Shown one piece after another: positions 1 to 9,151 of a stretch of DNA of 12,194 nt (the first letter of the stretch is position 1; the number at the start of each line of letters is the position of its first letter). This DNA is from Zancudomyces culisetae (lineage: Eukaryota; Kickxellomycota; Harpellomycetes; Harpellales; Legeriomycetaceae): the NCBI GenBank assembly GCA_001969505.1, contig LSSK01001484.1, forward strand, positions 1 to 12,194, in the 5' to 3' direction. Under the pieces are notes generated by a model that saw only the letters and a program-made list of their open reading frames with translations, was not told where the DNA came from and did no database searches. The translations under genes and the position numbers were made by a program.

Positions 1-567
1 CACCTCCTCGTTCTTCTGCTCTCCTCGCGCCCCTTGTATCACTGCCGTCAATATCACATTGCTCTTCTCCCCTATATCCGTCGCTCTCATCCCCTCGCAT
101 ATATATCCTATTGTTCGCAACGACGCTATCTTCACCATATCATTGTCCCCCGACACATTCACCAGCATCTCGTTTATCACCTCGTCCCACTGCCCCCGCA
201 CAAGCTCTATTGCCGCCACCGCCGCTATCCCCTGTCCCGCTATCGCTCCCACCTGCGCCTCGCTACTTCCTAGCGTCATCAACAACCCTCGCTTTATCCC
301 CTCCCGCGCCTCCCGCTCCACCGCCATCCATCGCTCTGCATATAATTCCTGTAGCTTCGCATCTTTTGCCACCACCGAGTTTTTTAGCGCCAGTCCTGCC
401 GCTATTCTTATTGACACCGGTCCTCCCTCGGTCGTTAATTCCTGCGCTAACCTTATTACATATTGTCCATAGTCTTCATTTTCTGCTGCCTCTAATGCTC
501 GTGTGGCTTGCTCTCGTATATTTTGATCTGGTGATAATGTGCAATTCAGAAGCTCCGAAAACTCCAT
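1..567 (-). CDS. KAP95: Importin subunit beta-1 (karyopherin beta), N-terminal part, cut by the window edge
   Basis: An uninterrupted reading frame of 189 codons runs leftward from an ATG at 567 to base 1 with no stop, so the C-terminal majority (the family is about 860 residues) lies outside the window. The product begins MEFSELLNCTLSPDQNIREQ, the usual importin beta opening (LSPDQ..REQA). It continues with IRIAAGLALKNS (about residues 72-83), the hallmark of the importin-beta N-terminal (IBN_N) domain, then LGSSEAQVGAI, AAVAAIEL.RGQW and GYICEG, all typical of HEAT repeats 1-4 of Kap95/KPNB1. Importin beta carries importin alpha and NLS cargo through the nuclear pore and binds RanGTP with this N-terminal half. 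The start lies in AAAATGG context, like the chaperone gene in this window. No intron is seen in this part. Coding-strand composition is unusual: the 3' half is about 60-70% GC with many GGG, GCG, GTG and ATA codons, against an AT-rich background. Identity is confident; completeness cannot be judged. Confidence 0.93.
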   Translation of the reverse strand, partial: MEFSELLNCTLSPDQNIREQATRALEAAENEDYGQYVIRLAQELTTEGGPVSIRIAAGLALKNSVVAKDAKLQELYAERWMAVEREAREGIKRGLLMTLGSSEAQVGAIAGQGIAAVAAIELVRGQWDEVINEMLVNVSGDNDMVKIASLRTIGYICEGMRATDIGEKSNVILTAVIQGARGEQKNEEV

Positions 568-572
568 TTTAT

Positions 573-592
573 CTTTTCTTTTCTTTTCTTTT
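573..592. repeat. (CTTTT)n tract in the importin leader
   Basis: Three CTTTT units (573-587) run into a T tract only a few bases upstream of the importin start codon at 567. Read on the coding strand this is an AAAAG-rich leader directly before the ATG, probably within the 5' untranslated region. Further C/T-rich sequence continues to about 625. Confidence 0.7.
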
Positions 593-630
593 TTTTCCTT
601 TTTTCCCTTTCTTTCCTTTTCTTTTAGCTG

Positions 631-646
631 TACTTGTACTTGTACT
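631..646. repeat. Short (TACTTG)n repeat
   Basis: Two TACTTG units followed by a partial third. It is a small hexanucleotide repeat in the importin upstream region; no function can be assigned. Confidence 0.6.
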
Positions 647-858
647 TTATTTTGCTGTTTCTAAAATTATTAATTATAATTTAGATTTATATTTTTTTTT
701 CCAATTCCTATTCCCTTTTCCCCTTTCCTATTTCCGTTTTCCTCTTGAATATTTTAAGCCTTTTGGTTATCCCCTATTAAAAGATTCTAACCTCTCTTTA
801 CTTTTATATATTCTTGAGCACAAATATAAAAAAAAATATAAAGAATACAAGCTCTCTC

Positions 859-912
859 TTTTTCTTTTTCTTTTTCTTTTTCTTTTTCTTTTTCTTTTTC
901 TTTTTCTTTTTC
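859..912. repeat. (TTTTTC)9 microsatellite
   Basis: Nine uninterrupted TTTTTC units. On the importin coding strand this is (GAAAAA)9, about 290-345 bases upstream of its start codon. Such poly-purine/poly-pyrimidine tracts tend to be length-variable and nucleosome-poor; whether this one affects transcription is unknown. Confidence 0.95.
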
Positions 913-936
913 TGTTCTTTTTTTTTCTTTTCCTTT

Positions 937-970
937 CTTGACTAGCCTTGACTTGACCTGACTTGACTTG
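937..970. repeat. Degenerate CTTGA pentanucleotide repeat
   Basis: CTTGAC-type units recur in imperfect tandem (cttgactag, cttgac, ctgac, ttgacttg). It is a short degenerate satellite close to the TTTTTC tract. Confidence 0.7.
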
Positions 971-1069
971 TTCTTCTTTTTTTCTTTATTTATTTACACA
1001 AATTTCAATGTAGAATCATTTTGGATTAATTTTTTTATTAGCCTATTCTGACCTGTTTGTAAAAAAACA

Positions 1070-1088
1070 TAAAAAAAAATTTTTTTTA
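1070..1088. repeat. A9T8 near-palindrome
   Basis: Nine A residues pass directly into eight T residues, flanked by T and A. The sequence is self-complementary over 16 bases and could act as a rigid, nucleosome-excluding element or form a hairpin. Similar blocks occur at 1869-1884 and 11167-11183. Confidence 0.8.
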
Positions 1089-1360
1089 TATTACTTTTTA
1101 TTTTTTTTTATTATACAATTTAGAATTATTTACTGTTGTTTATTACTTGCCTTTATTTCTTTTTTTCATTTGTTTATTTTTCAAATAATCGACATTATTA
1201 TATAATACCTCTAGAAATCTTTTTTTTTTAATTTTTAATTTTTTTACTATTTACTTTATCCATCAATCAACCTAAAAAAAAACAAAAACAAAACACCCAC
1301 TCATCACTCACTTCACTAGCTCACTCGCTCGCTCCAACCCTCACCATTCCAGCTCCACCA

Positions 1361-1395
1361 CTCTTCTTCTTCTTCTTCTTCCTCCTCCTCCTCCC
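1361..1395. repeat. (CTT)6(CCT)4 compound trinucleotide repeat
   Basis: Six CTT units (1363-1380) pass directly into four CCT units (1381-1392). The minus strand is pure GGA/GAA here. The flanking 1300-1340 is a CACT/CGCT-rich patch (ctcactcgctcgctcc), clearly more GC-rich than its surroundings. It could belong to the importin promoter or a distal leader, but nothing in the sequence proves this. Confidence 0.85.
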
Positions 1396-1424
1396 AACAT
1401 TTTTTTTCTTTTTACCTCCTTTGT

Positions 1425-1442
1425 CATATCATATCATATCAT
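1425..1442. repeat. (CATAT)3 repeat
   Basis: Three CATAT units followed by CAT. It is a minor simple repeat in the intergenic region. Confidence 0.8.
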
Positions 1443-1868
1443 TTTCCATTTTACTTTGCTACTAATTAAAACTCAAATTTCTAAAATAAACTAGTTCCTC
1501 TTGTAAATCATTATCTGCTTGGCATGATTAAGATATTCTCCCACTTTATTACTCTACAATCTATTTATCTTGCTTAATCAAGTTAATATATCCGCAAGCA
1601 CAAACCTTGTGTTTTTTTCTTGGCTTTTGTTTTTATTACCTATCCACTCCTCTTTTTTAACAAAATATAAATGTAATGCACCCGTAGCTCTGTCTCATTC
1701 TTTTTTAAATTCTCTTTTTTTTTATTACTTATTTATTTGTACAGGCAAAAAATCCAAACGCTCTTCCATATGCATAAACAAAGCTAATAATTATCTGTCA
1801 ATATCTAAACCAAATTCCCATTTACATTATTGCCGCTACTAAGTTTCTTTTAAAAGTTTAACCACCAT

Positions 1869-1884
1869 TAAAAAAATTTTTTTA
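1869..1884. repeat. Perfect TA7T7A palindrome
   Basis: T, seven A, seven T, A form a perfect 16-base palindrome about 250 bases past the kinase stop codon. It could lie near the transcript end of the kinase gene; that role is only a guess. Confidence 0.8.
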
Positions 1885-2053
1885 CCAGTTGCGTTATGAA
1901 AAATGCGAGACCAAGAAGAAATTTAATCAAATGTGAAAGAATTAAAACAAATATAAAATATGATAAAAGTATGAAATATTATTGTTACAGTAATGATCAT
2001 AAACCCGTTCCCATCTTCTTGTCTCCCTCCCCTATTTATAAAGTTGATAAACT

Positions 2054-2083
2054 CCCCTTCCCCTTCCCCTTCCCCTTCCCCTT
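2054..2083 (-). repeat. (AAGGGG)5 G-quadruplex-capable tract in the kinase 3' flank
   Basis: On the minus strand five runs of exactly four G (plus-strand C runs at 2054-2057, 2060-2063, 2066-2069, 2072-2075 and 2078-2081) are separated by AA. Further G runs stand on both sides (complements of 2093-2097, 2029-2032 and 2025-2027). Runs of four G with two-base loops meet the usual intramolecular G-quadruplex pattern. The tract starts about 50 bases downstream of the kinase stop at 2131, so it would lie in the 3' untranslated region of that mRNA if transcription continues this far. Confidence 0.9.
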
Positions 2084-2130
2084 TTCAATCATCCCCCACC
2101 TACATAACTCATAATCCCCTGTCATTGTAG

Positions 2131-4231
<2,101 letters not shown>

Positions 4232-6801
4232 TGTATTGTTGCTCCACAGAAATCAGTTATTGCTTGAAGGATTGGTGAGATTCTACAATATTATACCTGT
4301 TGTGTGAATGGGGGTACTCTATTCCAAGTGTAATACCACTATTTATTAATTATTTTTTTTCGGGTTAATATTGAACAGCTTTATGTATCTACAAGTTTAT
4401 TTCCATCTCTTTATAAGGCATAATTCTTTTATGTATATTTATATTTTTTGCTTTTATTTTTATATTCCCGGTAATTATTAATCTCTGAATTTCCTCAGCA
4501 TTTTAATGTTTTATAATTTTTGTATCATAAAACCTAGCTATTAATAAGGATAAATAATCAGATGCAAATTGCACTGCTAATAAACAAAATAATACAAAAA
4601 CTATTATGGTGGTTTTCTCAAAATAAGCCTTTCTTGATTGTACTACTCGGACCTTCATTTCTATAAAAATTTTCATTATATAAACAAAGGAATCTTGACC
4701 CCCCAAAATATCTGACCCTTATACAATTCAAATCAGTCCATACAAGTCTAATGCAATAACAACACAATGGTTTTGATCAACTTCATTCCGATACTTTTTT
4801 TTTTGATTTTATATTATTTCTTTGTGCAAAGAAATTCATTAACAAAGTGCTTCAAAAACGTAATAACAAACCTATTTAAAGATTGATACCCTATACTGTC
4901 TTCTCTTCACTCCATCAGTTACTGGTATACATAAAACGAATAGTTGTGGTCCTATTGTGTTACAAATATATATTTGTTTCAAAAAACGCATTGTCAGCGT
5001 TAATAGAAAAGGGAAATGAAATGAATAGGAGAAACAACTCTAAACCAATCATCACTAATGATCCCGTAAAAAGTAGCACATCTGTACACCTTATTAAACA
5101 TTGCAATTTCTGGATAACGCTGAAAACACATGTGGATACACTTTTCTAGATCTTTCACTACTGTCTACTAGCCTTAGTACTTCCTCAGGCTCTACCACAA
5201 AGAAAGTGCAATTCACTAAAGACAGTTTTCTATTTTTTTTTAATTTTCTTTCGGCTTTGCATATCCTATTGGACTAGCGAGGTGTCCGAAGTTAGTGCAT
5301 TAGAAAACGCGATATTGTGTTAATCACCGATTTATGTAATTTTTAATTAACTGTTGCCATTCATTTGGAGCGATAATATCTTGAACAACTGACAACTATA
5401 TAAATTGTCCAGTTCAAACTATGTATGCTCAAACCATTATGTAATGACAAGGGCATTCTATTTTGAGAACCATAGGTTGAGTACATATTTGATATTGATT
5501 AGTAAAACCCCATCTAGCATCGGTGATTCACTTCTACCAGTACGGCAGCTTCCGAAAAGGTTCCTTATATAATACTGAATTTATCTATTTTAAGAACATT
5601 TTCAAATTAACTGTAGAAGAGTATGATTGGCCTCGGTTTGGTTTTTTTACTTACACGAATACATCCATATGTTATCATTAGACATTTTACGAGTATTATA
5701 TTTAAAGAAAAACTATGAAATAGACAACATATTTTATTACTGATGATGGGAAAACATACTTAGCCTTGATGGTGTATTTCTAGCGACACTATCAATCTTC
5801 CCTCACCCTCTTGAGCCTAAATGAATATAGAATAAAACTAGGATTGATCATTATATTCATTCTAGACATTAAAGTTTATTTCAGCTTGTAGAGAGTTTAG
5901 TGCATGTTAGTATATCTTTGTTTTTTACAATTCTTTTTTTGCAGTCAAAAAATATCGTGAACACGAGGTGTGTATTATTATCTCATAAAATAAGAATATA
6001 AAGGGAAAGCTAAAGTTATATGCAACCACTACCCTTTAGAAATAGCCAACATATTACAATTCACACTATTTGATGACAAACGCCATTATTTTTAAACCCC
6101 TAGAACCCGCTCTTCAATGTGTTTATTTTTGTACAAATCTAAAATGTTTAAAAATAGAATTCCATGCTTCTATAAACCGGAAACTCATCAGCAATTTCTA
6201 TCAATAGAACGTGTATGCATCTATTTTAAATTAAGGGACAAGAAACAAAAAAACGGTTAAAGGTTACAAATGAAGGGTTTTCGTTAATTTTCATGTATCT
6301 TGAGGAAAGCGTGTTCTTGTTCAGAAATGTATATGTACAATAATCGAAGTACATATATTCCACTTATTTCAAAATAGTACATGGCTTGGTTTTGCAAATA
6401 CGTGTTTAATATACAAAAAATAGCACAGAATTAGTATAAAAAATCATCATAGTTGTCCTTGAAACTATTTGTTGGCTTACCTATCCATTTTTTATTTTCA
6501 ATGCATTAACTTTTCCACTAAATCGGTTATTTCTTTTACAAACATTACAATAACTGACTTTTAAATGAATCAATTTAAAATATAACCAGTTAAATCAACT
6601 TGACTGCCTCGGTTAACCAAGATTTAGTGTTCTTGATGATGTAGGAAATGTAACAATTGAGCAACAATTCTTCACACTGCACAACCCGCAATACGCAATC
6701 TTTGATAAAGTTAAGAGGGAACAAAATCAGTGTTGAAATAAAAGTGAACAACCTCTTCTCTAAAGTTTGTTAGTATTTGTGCAAGCTCCTCAAAGGCAGG
6801 T

Positions 6802-6835
6802 ACGTTGTTTGCCCCAAAAAAAACGCAGACAACGT
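6802..6835. repeat. Inverted repeat in the chaperone upstream region
   Basis: Arms ACGTTGTTTG (6802-6811) and CAGACAACGT (6826-6835) are complementary at 9 of 10 positions, with a 14-base spacer of CCCC plus an A tract. The right arm overlaps the perfect palindrome GTGCGCAC (6834-6841). It lies 236-269 bases upstream of the chaperone start codon. It could be a dimeric transcription factor site; no factor can be named. Confidence 0.5.
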
Positions 6836-6888
6836 GCGCACCTGTTTAGTTTGATTTTCTGATTTTTCAAATCGGCAAAAACTGAAAG

Positions 6889-6934
6889 TTTTGGCGTTAG
6901 AGCTAATTAGAAAGCAGACAGGAAAAAAAACGCG
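6889..6934. promoter_or_regulatory. MBF/E2F-like motifs upstream of the chaperone gene
   Basis: TTTTGGCG at 6889-6896 resembles an E2F core, and ACGCG at 6930-6934 matches the core of the yeast MluI cell-cycle box. They lie about 140-180 bases before the start codon at 7071. In fungi such elements drive G1/S genes, which would suit a histone chaperone. Motifs this short occur by chance, so this is suggestive only. Confidence 0.3.
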
Positions 6935-7070
6935 ATTTGTTTTTGTTTTTTGTTATTGTTTTTGCTTTACCATTTTCGCACCCAAAAAATGATCACTAGC
7001 AGCATTCAAACAAACAAAAAAAACAGTAAATATAGTTAACGTACAGACACAGTGGTAGAATCAACGGAAA

Positions 7071-8782
7071 ATGGAATTTGAAGAGATCGAGAAGGTGTGT
7101 CGTGAGATAATAGTAAATGGAGATTTAAGGTATTATTTTATTCACTTTTTTATATATTTTTTGCAATTTAAACCGTTATAAAGAAGCAAGCGTGTTGAAA
7201 AAGTAACAAGGGAAAATAATCAAAACAATGATATTTCACTTGTAGCACGCTTTCAATTAAAAAAATACTGAGACAGGCGGAGGAAAAGTTGGGATTAGAA
7301 TATAAAGAGCTTAGTACTGCAGACATAAAGCAAAAAATAGAGGATCTGGTTGATCGGGTCTTGGTAAGTGTATCCACCAATTTCGTGTACTTTGACAGTT
7401 TAACTCGATTCGGTAAATAAAAGATAAATAAAATAACACTTTACAATATTAATAACTAAAGGCTGAACTCGAGTCAAAAGAGGATCCAACGGCCAAAGAA
7501 AACGAAAATGTAGCAAGTGAAAGTGAGGGTGAGGGTGCGGGTGCGGAAGAGAACGAAGAAGAAGAAGAGGAGGAACAGGAAGAAGAGGAGGAGAAGCAAG
7601 AGGAGGAGGAGCAAGAGGAGGAGGAGCAAGAGGAGGAACAAGGCAAGCACACACATGGCAGAACAGGTAAAGCAAAAGTACAAAAGAAAAAAAGTGACCG
7701 AGTTGTACGAACCAATGTTGTCGACAGCGAAGACGAGCATTTTACACCTTCCAAAGGTAATAACAAAATTCGACTAATATATCAAAATACAAATCGCTGT
7801 TTTTTGAATTGTTAAAGCTCGTGTGGTCAGGAATGGACCAATCAGACATATTTTATTAAGTCTTTCTCATTCTCTCCACCTGATACACGAAAAAACTATC
7901 AACTTTTATAAAATTAGAGCGGAAACGAGAGAAAAAAGGCAATCAAAAGTCTACTGATAAAGCTGAAAGCGGGAGTGGTGATAAGGTAACATTTGTTCAT
8001 CTCTTTTAGGAGGATTGGAAAGTCAAACGGATAAAGTATTTATATTCTGTTCGTGCAATTATGGTGGTTAATATCACGACTTACTTTTATAGTGGGAAAA
8101 GACCATCAAAACACTGAGATCATATGTAAATAAGTGCGGGATAAGAGTAAACTGGTACGTAAGGCTTATTATTTAGTAGGATCGGAACATCTTGTTAAAC
8201 TCATTATGATCTACTTTTTTTTAAAAGGTCAAAAGCGATGGCTGAAAAGAGCAAAAAACAACAGGCAGACTATTTACGAGAATTGTTAAAATCCAATGGT
8301 ATCGAAGGTCGACCATCACTGGCCAAATGTGCACAAATAAAGGCCAAACTAGAGCTGCAGCGAGAATTACAGGGTAACATGCTTTGTTTGATTTTTTTAT
8401 TTTGGAGGGGGTGGGGGTGGTGTATTTGTAGCTTATCAACTTGGTGTAGGGTCAAAGATATTTATAACAACATGGTAAATTCATATTGACGCTAGATATT
8501 GATCCGAGTAATATCATAAATACAAAAAATACAAGCAAAAGACCAAAACGGAAGACAGGAAATGTAAGATATTCAATAATTGAAAGTCCTAAAAATATAG
8601 AGTGCATACTAGAACTGTTGTTGCAACCAAAGGCAAAATCCCAAACTGACATGTGTTTGATAATTAACTATAATTAGGAGTGGTATAGCGCAGCTTTATC
8701 AAATGACAACGAGGATTCAGACACCAAGGTGAAAGAAAAAAAGCATAGAAAGGTCCTCGATAGTTCTGACTTTGAAGATTGA
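7071..8782 (+). CDS. HIRIP3: HIRIP3-like nuclear histone chaperone with DEK_C-type N-terminus, eight exons
   Basis: Exons 7071-7129, 7246-7363, 7462-7756, 7918-7985, 8093-8154, 8228-8373, 8496-8563 and 8678-8782 join in frame to 306 residues, with introns of 73-161 bp. Residues 1-59 (IEKVCREII, DLSTLSIKKILRQAEEKLGL, DIKQKIEDLVDRVL) resemble the DEK C-terminal helical domain found at the N-terminus of HIRIP3-type proteins. Residues 88-118 are almost all Glu, with Gln or Lys spacers. A basic patch RKREKKGNQK (159-168) follows. Residues 181-249 (WEKTIKTLRSYVNKCGIRVNW, LRELLKSNGIEGRPSL, IKAKLELQREL) match the conserved HIRIP3 C-terminal block. DIDPSNII (250-257) matches the CHZ motif of yeast Chz1 (EIDTSNI) that contacts H2A.Z-H2B. 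KRPKRK (264-269) is a classic nuclear localisation signal, and the tail ends DSSDFED with possible CK2 sites. The inferred role is a nuclear H2A-type histone chaperone. Human HIRIP3 is considerably longer. Splice ends were chosen to keep the frame and the conserved residues; those at 7756/7918 and 8563/8678 are the least certain. Confidence 0.85.
7546..7641 (+). repeat. GAG/GAA codon repeat encoding the acidic tract
   Basis: Near-pure GAA/GAG codons with interspersed CAA/CAG and one AAG encode the acidic segment of the chaperone. The unit GAGGAGGAGGAGCAA recurs (7603-7635), which points to slippage or unit duplication. The tract creates long artefactual open frames in the other five frames. 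Acidic stretches of this kind are common in histone chaperones, where they shield basic histone surfaces. Confidence 0.85.
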
Positions 8783-9151
8783 TATACACTCACAATATAT
8801 TCATTCATACGTACCTGCTCTGTCACCAGAAAAAGTCAATCTGAAACTTCATTTGGGTTTTTTTTTCACTACGGTTTTTGTGTATTTTTTTTTAGTACTA
8901 TCGGTTATCTGTTATAGATCGTAGTCTCATGTGGAATAGATTATGCAAAAAAACAGCGATTCCCTCTACCTTTAATGCTTAAATAATAACTCTGAGATTT
9001 AAAACATTAACTTTCTGCTTTATTACCCGGTCAAATATTAAAATTTGGACCAGAGTGCTTATGATAAGGTAAAACTTTAGTCTATCAACTGGTTATTACA
9101 TCGAAAAACCTGGGGGAGGGAACTGCGCATTAAATGGCAAGAAAAATAAAA
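8783..9151. other. Convergent intergenic spacer
   Basis: This 369-base spacer lies between the stop of the rightward chaperone gene and the stop of the leftward transporter gene, so it must hold both 3' untranslated regions. No canonical AATAAA lies close after 8782 on the plus strand. Several T tracts are present. No gene is seen. Confidence 0.7.

Larger units (their letters stand above)
568..2130. other. Intergenic: importin 5' flank and MAP kinase 3' flank, no gene recognised
   Basis: Both neighbours are transcribed leftward, so this 1.56 kb holds the kinase 3' untranslated region on the right and the importin promoter and leader on the left. It is very T-rich on the plus strand (purine-rich on the coding strand of importin) and packed with simple repeats listed separately. 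Short open frames near 1570-1842 and 1896-2114 have low-complexity translations and no recognisable domain. I found no tRNA or other RNA gene. Confidence 0.6.
4232..7070. other. Large divergent intergenic region; no confident gene
   Basis: This 2.8 kb separates the leftward kinase from the rightward chaperone gene. It is uniformly AT-rich and its open frames are short. A minus-strand frame at 4676-4503 (57 codons from an ATG) has one hydrophobic stretch (IIVFVLFCLLAVQF) but no known motif. A plus-strand frame at 4883-5149 has no ATG at its head. A minus-strand stretch at 6759-6590 looks more exon-like and is described in the findings. I saw no tRNA, transposon ends or long repeats. The right-hand 270 bases are richer in CG-containing motifs and are the likely chaperone promoter. 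Confidence 0.55.

Noticed and set aside
34-941. Plus-strand open frames of 79, 137 and 276 codons
   Set aside because: They lie opposite the importin gene and then run through pyrimidine repeats, giving Ser/Pro/Leu/Phe-rich low-complexity products. The minus strand carries a clear importin match.
2054-2083. CCCCTT tract as an internal telomeric repeat
   Set aside because: It has only five units, the unit does not match the common fungal TTAGGG repeat, and it lies beside a normal gene end; a simple microsatellite is the plainer reading.
1570-2114. Two plus-strand frames between importin and the kinase
   Set aside because: Phe/Ser/Lys/Asn-rich translations ending in the CCCCTT repeat, with no homology recognised; the first lacks an ATG start.
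4883-5149. Plus-strand frame of 88 codons
   Set aside because: It begins at TTG rather than ATG, has no domain, and sits in AT-rich DNA where frames of this length arise by chance.
7400-7777. Several long frames on both strands, rich in Leu, Ser, Pro or Lys/Arg
   Set aside because: All are readings of the GAG/GAA repeat in the wrong frame; the Glu-rich frame connects to the conserved chaperone exons.
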